Source of the DNA: Nocardioides cynanchi
GTDB lineage: Bacteria; Actinomycetota; Actinomycetes; Propionibacteriales; Nocardioidaceae
Direction of reading: 5' to 3'
Assembly: GCF_008761635.1 (NCBI RefSeq)
Contig: NZ_CP044344.1
Coordinates: 2,232,001 to 2,296,000 of the forward strand
Length of the DNA: 64,000 nt
The notes beneath the pieces are model-generated. The model was given only the letters and a program-made list of their open reading frames with translations, did no database searches and was not told the DNA's origin. Of this stretch, positions 50,131 through 59,745 are shown piece after piece (within the stretch, counting starts at the first letter, position 1; every line of letters begins with the position of its first letter). The translations under genes and the position numbers were made by a program.

Positions 50131-50200
50131 GACAATTCTCCTTGGTTGGGGGCGATTGCGCTGGGCAGTGTCCGGCGGGGCGTCGGGCCACCGCGCTCGT

Positions 50201-50782
50201 TCAGGCGACGGGCAGGATCGTGTACCGGTGAAGGGTGACGCCGGAGGCGAACCGCTTCTGCTCCATCAGCTCCAGATCGACGGGCCGGTCGTAGTCGTGG
50301 AACAAGGACCGTCCGAACCCGAGCACTGAAGGATGGGTGTAGAGCACGAGCTCATCGAGCAGTCCGGCGGCGAGGAGCTGGGTGGCCAGGTTCGATCCAC
50401 CGACGGCGATCGGGCCGTCGACCTCCGACCGGATCCGGGCCAGTTGGGCCACCGCGTCGTCGCCACCGACGATGCGCGTGTTGTGGCCCGCTGAGCTGCG
50501 GCTGCGCGAGACCAGGACTTTGGGCTTGGACACCCAGATCTGCCCGTACTCGTGCACCACTGACGGCAACGACGAGTCCGCCGCGGCGTCGGGCCACGAC
50601 TTCTCCATGATCTCGTAGAAAACCCTGCCTTGGACGAACATGGTGCACTCGCGGGCCAGGGCGTTGAAGTCCTCGTGGAGCTCCTCATCGATCCGAAGCC
50701 ACGCACCGGCCCCATGGTCGCCCGGCACCTGCTCGATCAGCAGGTCGACGGAGGTGTTCATGTTGTAGAGGAAGCGTCCCAT
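50201..50782 (-). CDS. Dihydrofolate reductase-family (RibD C-terminal-like) oxidoreductase
   Basis: 193 residues from the ATG at 50782, which has an AAGGTGG ribosome binding site. The chain starts GRFLYNMNTSVDLLIEQ and contains GPIAVGGSNLATQLLAAGL and DELVLYTHPSVLGFGRSLF, the hallmark of RibD C-terminal/DHFR-like proteins common in actinobacteria. These bind NADPH and reduce a small substrate that is usually unknown. It is divergent from the HxlR gene, with the palindromic operator between them. That gene pair is a classic HxlR layout. Confidence 0.88.
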   Translation of the reverse strand: MGRFLYNMNTSVDLLIEQVPGDHGAGAWLRIDEELHEDFNALARECTMFVQGRVFYEIMEKSWPDAAADSSLPSVVHEYGQIWVSKPKVLVSRSRSSAGHNTRIVGGDDAVAQLARIRSEVDGPIAVGGSNLATQLLAAGLLDELVLYTHPSVLGFGRSLFHDYDRPVDLELMEQKRFASGVTLHRYTILPVA

Positions 50783-50795
50783 GGCCCACCTTGCG

Positions 50796-50822
50796 ATAGT
50801 GATTGCTAATTGCAATCACTAT
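50796..50822. promoter_or_regulatory. HxlR operator palindrome
   Basis: ATAGTGATTGC-N5-GCAATCACTAT is a perfect 11-base inverted repeat in an AT-rich patch between the divergent DHFR-like and HxlR genes, 13 bp from the first and 35 bp from the second. It is the clear candidate for binding by the HxlR dimer, and its AT content stands out from the surroundings. Confidence 0.85.
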
Positions 50823-50857
50823 AGTGAGGGGTCACTCGCTGTCAAGGGAGAGGATCC

Positions 50858-51271
50858 ATGGACACCACCCCTGAGTGCCCCATCAACGCCGCAGTCGAGG
50901 TGTTCGGCGATCGATGGTGTCTGCTGATCCTGCGGGACGTGATCTTCGAGGACCGCCGCAACTTCCGGGCCCTCCTGCTCGGCTCACCCGAGGGCATTGC
51001 CTCCAACATCCTCGCCGACCGCCTCGTGCGCCTCGTCGAGGCCGGCGTTCTGGTCAGGGGTCAGGGCCGACGCGGCCAGCGCGCGTTCTACAGCCTCACC
51101 GAAGCGGGCATCCAAGCCGTCCCGACCTTGAACCTGATGGCCCGGTGGAGTCAGACGTGGCGGGGTGGCGCCTCAGCATGCCGACACGCGACCAGCAGCT
51201 GCTCCCACGACTCTGCGCAGGAGTCGGAGTTGATGGCAGACCTTCGTCTCCGTCATCTGACGGCGGAGTGA
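50858..51271 (+). CDS. HxlR-family winged-helix transcriptional regulator
   Basis: 137 residues. The HxlR signature is complete: CPINAAVEVFGDRWCLLILR at the N-terminus with the Cys used for redox or electrophile sensing, DVIFEDRRNFRALLLGSPEG, and the winged helix IASNILADRLVRLVEAGVL and YSLTEAG. Members sense quinones, aldehydes or other reactive compounds through the first Cys. It likely represses itself and the divergent DHFR-like/MBL genes via the palindrome at 50796. The ATG at 50858 follows a GGGAGAGG sequence. Confidence 0.93.
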   Translation: MDTTPECPINAAVEVFGDRWCLLILRDVIFEDRRNFRALLLGSPEGIASNILADRLVRLVEAGVLVRGQGRRGQRAFYSLTEAGIQAVPTLNLMARWSQTWRGGASACRHATSSCSHDSAQESELMADLRLRHLTAE

Positions 51272-51349
51272 CGCGCCCGCTCCCAGCGGACAGACGCTGG
51301 CGGGCCATGGGCGGCAGTGTCAGGCTTGGCTTGCACTGGAGGAGGCTCG

Positions 51350-51757
51350 GTGAGCGACGCAGTCTTGACCGCGGGCGTGGCGACCGCCGGCATCATCATC
51401 GGCTGGTTCGTCATCGGCACGCAACGGGTGACCGAGGAACTGACCAAGGAGAGGCGGGCCGCCTACGGCAGGGTGCTGAGCGAGGCAGCCCTGATGGCCG
51501 ACGACGCGACGAGCCTCAGCCCCGGGTTCGAGCAGGCCGTACTCGCCGCACAGTTCCTCAGCTCAGGCACCATGCACCGGTCGGGACGGTTGCGGGCCCT
51601 CCTGGACGCACCCGACACGGAGGCCTGGCGGTCGAATCTGGAATGGTTCTCGGAACTGGCTCGCTTCGAGAGTCATCGGAACTCATCCACCCGTCGATGG
51701 CTCCGTCGCCGCTGGTACGTGGACCGCGCGAAGGCCCCGACTCCGCACGACCCTTAG
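51350..51757 (+). CDS. Small membrane-anchored hypothetical protein
   Basis: 135 residues from the GTG at 51350, preceded by GGAGGAGG. One hydrophobic helix at the N-terminus (VLTAGVATAGIIIGWFVIG) is followed by a charged helical region RVTEELTKERRAAYGRVLSE and an Arg/Ser-rich tail with SSTRRWLRRRWYVDRAK. This is the usual look of a single-pass membrane protein with a cytoplasmic helical domain. I recognise no family. It lies in the accessory block after HxlR and is not coupled to its neighbours. Confidence 0.6.
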   Translation: MSDAVLTAGVATAGIIIGWFVIGTQRVTEELTKERRAAYGRVLSEAALMADDATSLSPGFEQAVLAAQFLSSGTMHRSGRLRALLDAPDTEAWRSNLEWFSELARFESHRNSSTRRWLRRRWYVDRAKAPTPHDP

Positions 51758-51951
51758 TCGAGCGGCAGGTCTGGACATTCAAGCCATGGTTTCGAACCAA
51801 GGTTGACTGAGCGGCCGAGCGACGAGTCTGAGAACCCGCCGGCACCGGGCGGTGTGACGAACCCGGCGTGCCGCAGTTCTGATTGCTGTCCGAGCCCAGA
51901 CCGTGACCTTTGCCCCTGACCACTCCCCTCGGAGGCAGCGATGGTGAAGGC

Positions 51952-52647
51952 ATGGGTGATGGACTCGTGCACGCCTCGGTCGATCTCTACTGGTTGCCGC
52001 TCGGAGCTGGAGGGCACTTCGTGCGCTGGAACGGCCGGCTCTACGAATGGTGGGCAGCCCGCCGCGAACATCGTGCCTCAAGCGACCTGTACCACTGCGG
52101 GCTGCTGCTCTGCCTCGACGGCATCACGTACGCCGTCGAGATGGGACCGGTCTGGAACGTCTCCGAGGCGGATCGTGGAGTCCTCGTCGAAGGGCCGGTT
52201 GGATCGCAGAGGCTCGGCCGGTTCCGCGCGTTCCGCTATGAGATGCGGTGTTGGCCCGGAGGCCACATCCCGGACGTCGCCGAAGCCGTCGACAGCCCGG
52301 TGCGCATCACCGAGGACCCCACAAGGGTCGCAGCAGTGCTCGACGTCCTCCACGAGTTGCCCACGCTGACCTGGGGCAGAGACGAACTTGGTGCAGGGGA
52401 GATGTGGAACTCGAACTCGGCGGTGGCTTGGGCACTGGCGCGCACTGGCCACGACATGCACGCGATCGGACCGCCACCCGGAGGTCGCGCGCTGGGATGG
52501 AGCGCGGGCCTCGTACTCGCCTATCGACAAGCACGAGCTGTGACCCCGGACGGCCGATCGCATGTGGATGGTGGCGGAGCCCGGAAGTGTGAGACAACGA
52601 GCGTTGCCGAAAGCTCGTCCACTCATGTCAGTCGGCTACCGCTGTGA
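51952..52647 (+). CDS. Hypothetical protein, possible papain-like or ligand-binding fold
   Basis: 231 residues from an ATG at 51952; the start is uncertain. The core (about 10-195) is well ordered, with GGHFVRWNGRLYEWWAA, DLYHCGLLLCLDGITYAVEM, FRAFRYEMRCWPGGHIPDV and MWNSNSAVAWALARTGHD. The conserved His-Cys and Asn-Ser-Asn pair could serve a permuted papain-like hydrolase, but I cannot prove that. The last 40 residues (from TPDGRSHVD) look degenerate and may be read-through after a mutation. I do not recognise a named family. Confidence 0.5.
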   Translation: MGDGLVHASVDLYWLPLGAGGHFVRWNGRLYEWWAARREHRASSDLYHCGLLLCLDGITYAVEMGPVWNVSEADRGVLVEGPVGSQRLGRFRAFRYEMRCWPGGHIPDVAEAVDSPVRITEDPTRVAAVLDVLHELPTLTWGRDELGAGEMWNSNSAVAWALARTGHDMHAIGPPPGGRALGWSAGLVLAYRQARAVTPDGRSHVDGGGARKCETTSVAESSSTHVSRLPL

Positions 52648-52738
52648 CCTGCGAGCAGTCGCGCCCGGCGAAGTGACTCTCGTTGCGGGTCCCACCCACG
52701 CCTGGGCTGGCCTGTAGATCCGCGAGACGCTGATGCGC

Positions 52739-54439
52739 TCAGCGGGCGCGGTTCACCCGGGCCTCGTCCCACACCGGCCCGTCGGACTCGTAGACCTCGC
52801 CGTCCGCGCCGTACACCAGGAAGCGGTCGAAGCCACGGGCGAACCAGCGGTCGTGGGTGACCGCGACCACCGTTCCGTCGAACGCCTCGAGCCCCGCCTC
52901 GAGCGCCTCGGCCGACTGCACGTCGAGGTTGTCGGTCGGCTCGTCGAGCAGCAGCAGGGTCGCGCCGGAGAGCTCCAGCAGGAGGATCTGGAAGCGCGCC
53001 TGCTGGCCGCCGGAGAGCGACTCGAAGGTCTGCTCGCCGGCGTGGGCCAGCTCGTAGCGGTCGAGCACCCGCGCGGCGGCCTCGCGGCCCATCCCGGCGC
53101 GACCGCCGGGCGATCCGTCGCCGCGGTGCAGGATCTCCAGGAGGGTGCGGCCCATGAGCTCCGGGTGGGCGTGCGTCTGCACGAACCAGCCCGGGCGCAC
53201 CCGGGCACCGAGCTTGGCCTTGCCGGTGTGGTCGACCGGCTCGATCCGGGTGTCGTCCACCGGCCGGTGCTCGACGTCGGGGTCGGAGCCGCCCGCGGCG
53301 AGCAGCCGCAGGAAGTGCGACTTGCCCGAGCCGTTGCTGCCGAGCACCGCGACCCGCTCGCCGTACCAGACCTCGAGGTCGAAGGGCTTCATCAGCCCGG
53401 TCAGCTCCAGGTCGGTGCAGACCACGGCCCGCTTGCCGGTGCGGCCGCCCTTCAGGCGCATCGTCACCTGCTGCTCACGGGGCTGCTCGGTCGGCGGTCC
53501 CTTCTCCTCGAACATCCGCAGCCGGGTCTGCGCGGCCTTGTACTGCGAGGCCATGCCGTCGTTGTACTCCGCCTTGATCTTCAGGCGCAGCACCAGCGCC
53601 TTGATCTTGGCGTGCTCCTCGTCCCAGCGGCGGCGAATCTCCTCGAAGCGGGCGAAACGGTCGCGGCGCGCCTCGTGGTACGACGCGAACCCGCCCGGAT
53701 GCGTCCAGGCGCTGTTGCCGCCGCCGAAGCTGCCGAGCTCGATGGTGACGATCCGGGTGGCGGTGTGGTCGAGCAGCTCCCGGTCGTGGCTGATGAACAG
53801 GATCGTCTTGTCGGACTCGCGGATCCGCTCCTCGAGCCAGATCTTGCCGGGCACGTCGAGGAAGTTGTCGGGCTCGTCGAGCAGCAGCACCTCGTCCGGA
53901 CCTTCGAGGAGGTACTCCAGCACCAGCCGCTTCTGCTCACCGCCGCTGAGGGTGGACAGCAGGCGGTACTTCGCCCGGTCGTAGGGCAGGCCGAGCCCGC
54001 GCACGGTGCACACGTCCCAGACCACCTCGAGGTCGTAGCCTCCGGCGTCGGCGTACTCCGAGAGCGCCTCGGCGTAGCGCAGCTGCGTCTTCTCGTCGTC
54101 GGTCTCCATGAGCGCGAGCTCCCAGCGCTCCACGTCGGCGGCCGCGTCGCGCACCCGCTGCGGCGACACCGACAGCAGCAGGTCGGCCACGCTGGGGTCG
54201 TCGCCGAGCCGGTCGCCGACCATCTGCCGCATCACGCCCAGGCCGCAACTGCGGGTGACCACCCCGGCGTGCGGCACCAGGTCGCCGGTGATGATCCGGA
54301 TCAGCGTCGTCTTGCCCGCGCCGTTGGCGCCGACCAGCGCGACCTTGGCGCCGTCCCCGACCCGGAACGACACGTCGTCGAGCAGCACCCGCCCGTCGGG
54401 CAGCTCGTAACGCACTCCGGCGACATCCACGTGACCCAC
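52739..54439 (-). CDS. ABC-F family ATP-binding protein
   Basis: 566 residues from the GTG at 54439; a GTG at 54430 is an alternative. Two ABC domains lie in tandem with no membrane helices: the first with GANGAGKTTLIRII and TLSGGEQKRLVLEYLL, the second with GSNGSGKSHFLRLL and SLSGGQQARFQILLLEL. Both carry Walker B followed by DEPxxxLD (LLLDEPDNFLDV and LLLDEPTDNLDV). A charged helical linker of about 60 residues (FARFEEIRRRWDEEHAKIKA) separates them. ABC-F proteins act on ribosomes in translation factor or antibiotic resistance roles. Which of the two applies is unknown. Confidence 0.9.
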   Translation of the reverse strand: MGHVDVAGVRYELPDGRVLLDDVSFRVGDGAKVALVGANGAGKTTLIRIITGDLVPHAGVVTRSCGLGVMRQMVGDRLGDDPSVADLLLSVSPQRVRDAAADVERWELALMETDDEKTQLRYAEALSEYADAGGYDLEVVWDVCTVRGLGLPYDRAKYRLLSTLSGGEQKRLVLEYLLEGPDEVLLLDEPDNFLDVPGKIWLEERIRESDKTILFISHDRELLDHTATRIVTIELGSFGGGNSAWTHPGGFASYHEARRDRFARFEEIRRRWDEEHAKIKALVLRLKIKAEYNDGMASQYKAAQTRLRMFEEKGPPTEQPREQQVTMRLKGGRTGKRAVVCTDLELTGLMKPFDLEVWYGERVAVLGSNGSGKSHFLRLLAAGGSDPDVEHRPVDDTRIEPVDHTGKAKLGARVRPGWFVQTHAHPELMGRTLLEILHRGDGSPGGRAGMGREAAARVLDRYELAHAGEQTFESLSGGQQARFQILLLELSGATLLLLDEPTDNLDVQSAEALEAGLEAFDGTVVAVTHDRWFARGFDRFLVYGADGEVYESDGPVWDEARVNRAR

Positions 54440-54532
54440 GAGGAGCCATTGTCCGGGACACCGCCGTCGGGTGCATCCCGGTTTCACGCCCCGCGGGCCG
54501 AGCTGGCGAGGGCCGGGGCCGAGGGGGCGGGG

Positions 54533-57500
54533 TCAGCGGGCGTTCTCGCGCAGCGAGGAGGTGCGCGCGCCGCGTACGGTCAGGTTGGCGAACGCCGTCG
54601 CCACCACGAGCAGGACGACCAGCACGGCACCGCTGAGCGTGACCGCCTTGGTCAGGTCGAACGACGGGAGCACCCGCGGCGTCATGGTGGAGTCGGCGAA
54701 GCCGAGGGTCACGGTCCGGACCACGACGTACTGCGCCACGGCACCGGCCGCCACCCCGGCCAGCGCGGCGGCACCGAGCACGACGAGGAACTCCTCGACG
54801 ACCCCGAGCATCACCGCGCGCCGGCCTACGCCCACGACCCGCAGGGAGGCCGCATCCCGGCGCCGCGCGGGGAGCTGGACCGCGAGGTTCGCACCGAGGC
54901 CGGCCAGGGCGAGCAGGATCACCAGCACGGTGACCACGACGTAGAGTCGCAGCGCCAGGGCGAACGCGTCCTGGTCGAGCAGGTGCTTGGCCGCCACCTC
55001 GGTGTCGGCGTGGCCGAGGCCGTGCGCGGCGAGCTGGTCGAGCACCGACCGCGGGGTGTCCGCGCGTGCCCAGATGAAGTTGGTGGCCAAACTGTTGAAC
55101 TGCGACGCGCTGCGCGCGAACATCGTGTAGTCGATCATCATCCCGGACGGCCCCCGGAACGGCAGCGACTCGGCCGTGCCGACCGACTGCACCCGGAACA
55201 GGCCGGAGGCCCCGGTCGGGATCTCCGGCACCGGGGTGGCGAGGCGGCCCCAGAGCACCGGCACGTTCACAGGGACGCCGGCCGGGCTGATGCCGGCGTA
55301 CGACGACGAGGAGCGGGCGCGGACGCGGACGGTGAGCTGCCGGTTGCTCAGCTGCGGCTGGCCCACCACCGCCGTGTGCGTGCCCACCTGGGACGGGGTC
55401 GTGTGCCAGGGCCGGTCGAGGGTGCGCGGGACCGGCGAGCCGTCGACGTCGAACTGCGAGATGGTGGCGTGTCCGTGCATCGCCTCGACCAGGGCGGCCG
55501 GGCCACCGATGCTGATCGTCTCGAGCTGGCAGCCCTTCACACACGTCGGCAGCCGGGCCGACGAGGTCGACGTGCCCGGAGCGAAGGGCCCGATGTCGAC
55601 CAGCCGGGGGACGCCGTTGTCGTCGATCAGGTTCAGCTCGAACCCGAGGTCGTGGAACTCGCCGCGTACGTGGTTGTCGACGGTCATGGTCAGGCGCGAG
55701 CCACGCAGCACCACCGACGGGCGCGGGCCGAGTGCGCGGGCGACGTCGGCTGCCGACATCCCCGGCGTCCACTGCGAGGGCCAGGACGCGACCCGGGCCA
55801 GCCGGGTGGTGTCGACGACGATCCGCGGCAGCGGCAACGAGGAGGCCTCGTCGGCATGGGGGAAGTCGACCCCGGCCGCCATCAGCCAGCGGCCGTCCGG
55901 GTCGAGCTCGTGGGTCAGCCCGACCGCCCGGGCCAGCGGCAGCGAGGTCGGGTAGGACAGGGGGGCGCCCACCTCGGTCGCGGCGGCACTGGCCCGCCAG
56001 GTCGAGGCGGCCATCGAGACGCCGACGGCGAACACGGCCACGGTCAGGGCCGCGGTCACCGGCAGGATCACCAGGGTGCCCTCGCGCCTGCGGCGCACCG
56101 TGCGGGACGCGACGAACGACGACAGGGCGCGACGGCGGGCCGACCAGCGGACCCAGAGACCGGCCAGGCCCAGCACCACCAGCCCACTCAGCAGGCCGGC
56201 CGCGACCGCGAGCAGCATCGGCAGCGCCAGGTCGGTGGCGTCAGGGGCCCGGGGCTTGCTCCGGCTGGCCGCGGTCACCAGGGCCGCGACCGCGGCCGCG
56301 AGCAGGGCGAGCCGGACGATGACCAGGAAGCGACTGGCCTTGGCCGGGCGCCGGACTCCGGCGATCTGGGCGCTGAGCGGCTCGTTCACGGCGTCGCGTA
56401 CGACGACCGCGGCCACGACCGCGGTGACCAGGACCACCCCGAGCACGGCCAGACCGCCGGCCAGCACGAACGGCACGGGCAGCCCCGGGACCAGCCAGCG
56501 GTGAGCGAGGACCCGCGACCCGAGATAGCCGAGCCCGACCCCCAGCGGGGTGGCGGCGGCCAGGATCAGCAAGGGCTCGAGCATGCCGAGGAACCACAGC
56601 TGCCGACGGCGGTAGCCGCGCAACGACGCCAGGGCGAGCTCGCCGCGGCGCAGCACCATGGCGGCGGACAGGAGGCGCGAGAGGAGCACGAGGGCGACCA
56701 GGATCAGCGAGAGCACCGCCGGCGCGACGGTCGAGCGCGCGACGCCGCGGCGGTTGAGCAGCTGGCGAGCCGTGGCCGGGAGCTCGTTGCCCGACTCGAG
56801 GCTCATCCCGGTCAGCAGGCCGTTGTGCGCCGCCGCCTGGGTCAGCGCCCGGACCCGGGCACTGGCCAGCATCACGTCCGTCGGGGACAGGTGCCCGTCG
56901 ATCACCAGCTGCTGGTCGACGGTCACGTGCCAGGGCTCGTGCCGCAGCTCGATGCCGGCCTGGGCGGTGAACCAGGGGGCCAGCCGCGCCGGCGCGGGCC
57001 GTTGACCCTGGGCCGCCGGGATCGTCTCGAGCCGGCCCGAGCCGAACCAGAAGACGTCGTCCTGGGGACGCGGCCGGTAGATGCCGACCACCGTGAAGGG
57101 TGCGGGCTCGTGGTAGGGGTTGAACCTGCTGCCGAGGTGGAGGCCCAGCGTGTGCGCGTCTGCGGCCAGCATCGCGATCTCCCCGGGCACGCTGGGGCAG
57201 CGTCCGCTCAGCGCGACGTGGGTGCAGGCCCCCGGGGTCGAGACCAGGGTCGGCTGGGCGCCGGGGGGGATGACTCCGGGCGCGACGAAGACCGCCAGCG
57301 GCTGCCAGACGATCGCGTGACCCGGCCGGAACGCCGGGCCCGACTCCTGCTGCGCCTGGTCGACGCCCGTGGCAACGGCGGAGTCGATGGTCTGCCCGTG
57401 CGCCGGGCGGTAGTCGTAGGTGAGGCCGGTGTTGATCAGGGGCTGCGCCGCGAGCTGCGAGATGACGAACGAGTTGGCAGCAGTCCCCTGGTAGCTCGGG

Positions 57501-57616
57501 CCGACGACCGCCGACGCGATCGCGATCGTGGTCAGCAGCAGCGACCCCAGGCTGAGCACCCAGCGGGACCGCAGCCCGCGCAGGCTCGTGGCGACCAGCC
57601 AGCCCAGGCCCCTCAT
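54533..57616 (-). CDS. Large FtsX-like ABC permease
   Basis: 1027 residues. An N-terminal helix (LSLGSLLLTTIAIASAVVG) anchors a first large outer domain, and further helix clusters follow near 250-480 and 900-1020. The C-terminal cluster (VVTVLVILLALAGLGANLAV, then VVGVGRRAVMLGVVEEFLVV) matches the FtsX/MacB permease fold. The two long outer domains contain Cys (PTCVKGCQLETI) and may bind substrate or a partner. It overlaps the next permease by 4 bp and belongs to a four-gene operon with two ATPases. The exported or regulated substrate is unknown. Confidence 0.85.
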   Translation of the reverse strand: MRGLGWLVATSLRGLRSRWVLSLGSLLLTTIAIASAVVGPSYQGTAANSFVISQLAAQPLINTGLTYDYRPAHGQTIDSAVATGVDQAQQESGPAFRPGHAIVWQPLAVFVAPGVIPPGAQPTLVSTPGACTHVALSGRCPSVPGEIAMLAADAHTLGLHLGSRFNPYHEPAPFTVVGIYRPRPQDDVFWFGSGRLETIPAAQGQRPAPARLAPWFTAQAGIELRHEPWHVTVDQQLVIDGHLSPTDVMLASARVRALTQAAAHNGLLTGMSLESGNELPATARQLLNRRGVARSTVAPAVLSLILVALVLLSRLLSAAMVLRRGELALASLRGYRRRQLWFLGMLEPLLILAAATPLGVGLGYLGSRVLAHRWLVPGLPVPFVLAGGLAVLGVVLVTAVVAAVVVRDAVNEPLSAQIAGVRRPAKASRFLVIVRLALLAAAVAALVTAASRSKPRAPDATDLALPMLLAVAAGLLSGLVVLGLAGLWVRWSARRRALSSFVASRTVRRRREGTLVILPVTAALTVAVFAVGVSMAASTWRASAAATEVGAPLSYPTSLPLARAVGLTHELDPDGRWLMAAGVDFPHADEASSLPLPRIVVDTTRLARVASWPSQWTPGMSAADVARALGPRPSVVLRGSRLTMTVDNHVRGEFHDLGFELNLIDDNGVPRLVDIGPFAPGTSTSSARLPTCVKGCQLETISIGGPAALVEAMHGHATISQFDVDGSPVPRTLDRPWHTTPSQVGTHTAVVGQPQLSNRQLTVRVRARSSSSYAGISPAGVPVNVPVLWGRLATPVPEIPTGASGLFRVQSVGTAESLPFRGPSGMMIDYTMFARSASQFNSLATNFIWARADTPRSVLDQLAAHGLGHADTEVAAKHLLDQDAFALALRLYVVVTVLVILLALAGLGANLAVQLPARRRDAASLRVVGVGRRAVMLGVVEEFLVVLGAAALAGVAAGAVAQYVVVRTVTLGFADSTMTPRVLPSFDLTKAVTLSGAVLVVLLVVATAFANLTVRGARTSSLRENAR

Positions 57617-59739
57617 CGGTCCGCGCTCCGCAGGGCGGACGGCCGGGCAGCACGGCCGAACCTGGTGAAGACCACCGAGCACCCCAGGACGACCACCGCG
57701 GCCACGCCGGCGACGCTCGGGACGAGCACCTCGGGCCGCAGGGAGAGGTCGACCGGCGGCGCCTCGGCCCAACCGCCGACCAGCCGCATCGGGCGCAGCA
57801 GGACCTGCGTCGTGGCCACCGCGGCGAGCGTGGAGCCGACCAGGACGACCAGGCCGAGCACCGACGCCTCGACGCGGTAGGCACCCCGGACGGCGCGTGG
57901 CCCGACGCCCGCCACCCGAAGGCCGGCCACCTCGGCTCGACGCCGCGACAGCTGGCCGGCGAGCCACGCCCCCAGATGGGTCAGCGCCACCAGCGCGACT
58001 CCCAGGGACACCAGCAGCGCGAGGGTGTCGCCGCGGGCCTGCGGGGTGTCGGACAGGACGCCCAGCGCCCGGTCGTACGACGTGGGGGCACCACCGCCGT
58101 CGGCGTGCAGGGTCGCGAGCACCGCCCCGGGGGTGTCGGCCCGCGCGACCACGAACGCGCGGCCGGCCGCGACCGTGCCGACCGCGCCGCGCAGCACCCG
58201 TGACAGGTCGAGCAGGGAGCCGTAGCGACCGAGCAGCGGGATCGCGCCGACGGTCCCGAGCACGGTCACCTCCGGCGAGGTGCCGTCGAGCCCGGGCATC
58301 GTGCGACGCAGCCGGATGCCACCGGTGGTCAGGGCCCGCTGGACGGCCGGGACCCCGGTCATGGCCGCCACCAGCGTCGCGGTGCGGCCCCCTGGGTAAG
58401 CCGTCGGGCCGGCCAGCAGCGTCGTGGTCCCGACCGTCACCTGCTCCACCCGGGCCGCGTCACCGCGCGCGGTGACGTTCAGCAGCGAGCAGCCGACGCG
58501 GCAGTCGGGCAGCCGCCCGGAGGCCGAGCCGTCGTGGGTGACGGTGAGCCGGACCGACTTCGGGTAACCGGCGTCGCTGGTGTACTCCACCTTGAGCACG
58601 AGCCCCTGCCCGCGGGCCAGCCCGGACACCCGCGCCCCGACCGCGGCACCCCGGAGGATCACCGGGTCGGCCTGCCCGGCGAGGTCGGGGACGTGGTCGG
58701 CCACCGCGGCTGCGCTGGTGCCGCCGAAGTAGTCGCCGACCACCGCCGGCCAGCGCTGCGCGTCCACGAACACCCGTCGCGACACCGGCGAGAGGTCGTC
58801 GACGGCCACCTCGGCCATCAGCCAGCGGCCGTCGGGGTCGGCGTCGTGCGACGCCGAGTAGGCCCGGAGACCGCCGGCGGTGAAGGGGACCGCGGTCGGG
58901 CCGCCGGCCCGCAGGTGCGCCGAGTCGAGGCGCCAGGATGACGCCGCGCTGCTGCCGGTCAGGGTGACGGCCAGCAGCACGGCGGCCGCCACCATGATCC
59001 TCAGGACGGAGCCGGGATCGGGGTCGCGCCGCAGCCGACGGCTCGTCAGCGAGAGACCCAGCCGCCGGCCGGCGCGGGGGGTCAGCGTGACCAGCCAGGT
59101 CACCACCTGGCCGGCGGCGAGCGCGACCAGGGCGGGCGCGATCACCGGCACCCAGCTGTGGCTGCCGGTCCGGGCCTCGTAGACGGCGAGTACGGCGGCG
59201 GCCACCACCAGGATCTCGAGGAACCTGGCGAGCAGCGGGTCGCCCCGGCGCCGGGGCTGTACCGAGATCGCGTCGGTCAGCGGCCGTCGCAGTGACCCCG
59301 CGGCGACGAGCACGACGGTCAGCCAGGCACCCAGGAGCAGGGCCACCGCGACCACCACCTCCCGCGTGCCCAGGGAGTACGACGTGTGCCAGGAGTCGGC
59401 GATCCGGCCGGCCAGCAGGACGCCGGCCGCCGAGCCGACACCGATGCCGACCAGGCAGATCGCAAGCAGCGGTGACGCTGCGAAGGCGACCAACCGGACG
59501 CCGGTCATCCCCCGAAGCCGCGCCAGCGCGACGTCGTGGGCGCGCGCTGCCGTGGACCGGGCCGTCTGCTCGGCGAGCGCCACCGCGCCGTACAGCGCCA
59601 GCATCGCCGCGACCGCGCCGGGGGTGTGGCCGACTCGGGCCGCCCCGGTCACCCCGACCGCGCCGGCACCGACGACGAGGGCGAGCGCCAGGGTGGCGCA
59701 GGACGTGAGCAGGTGGGCCCGGATGCTGCGGAGGAGCAC
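57613..59739 (-). CDS. FtsX-like ABC permease
   Basis: 708 residues starting with GTG. Helices are visible near the N-terminus (LTSCATLALALVVGAGAVGV) and in clusters near 40-220 and 560-700. LARLRGMTGVRLVAFAASPL and LRVAGVGPRAVRGAYRVEAS are the short conserved cytoplasmic motifs of FtsX-type permeases. A large outer domain includes LPDCRVGCSLLNVTARGD, with a Cys pair like that of the 1027-residue partner (CVKGC), so the two permeases are distant paralogues. It sits between the ATPase and the larger permease in the same operon. Confidence 0.85.
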   Translation of the reverse strand: MLLRSIRAHLLTSCATLALALVVGAGAVGVTGAARVGHTPGAVAAMLALYGAVALAEQTARSTAARAHDVALARLRGMTGVRLVAFAASPLLAICLVGIGVGSAAGVLLAGRIADSWHTSYSLGTREVVVAVALLLGAWLTVVLVAAGSLRRPLTDAISVQPRRRGDPLLARFLEILVVAAAVLAVYEARTGSHSWVPVIAPALVALAAGQVVTWLVTLTPRAGRRLGLSLTSRRLRRDPDPGSVLRIMVAAAVLLAVTLTGSSAASSWRLDSAHLRAGGPTAVPFTAGGLRAYSASHDADPDGRWLMAEVAVDDLSPVSRRVFVDAQRWPAVVGDYFGGTSAAAVADHVPDLAGQADPVILRGAAVGARVSGLARGQGLVLKVEYTSDAGYPKSVRLTVTHDGSASGRLPDCRVGCSLLNVTARGDAARVEQVTVGTTTLLAGPTAYPGGRTATLVAAMTGVPAVQRALTTGGIRLRRTMPGLDGTSPEVTVLGTVGAIPLLGRYGSLLDLSRVLRGAVGTVAAGRAFVVARADTPGAVLATLHADGGGAPTSYDRALGVLSDTPQARGDTLALLVSLGVALVALTHLGAWLAGQLSRRRAEVAGLRVAGVGPRAVRGAYRVEASVLGLVVLVGSTLAAVATTQVLLRPMRLVGGWAEAPPVDLSLRPEVLVPSVAGVAAVVVLGCSVVFTRFGRAARPSALRSADR

Positions 59740-59745
59740 GCCGGC

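Noticed and set aside
52733..57880. A 1715-residue plus-strand ORF, and similarly a 1399-residue ORF at 27042-31241
   Set aside because: These lie opposite well-supported genes (ABC-F, FtsX permease, alr, nnr, glmS) and have the Arg/Gly/Asp/Val-rich composition of GC shadows.
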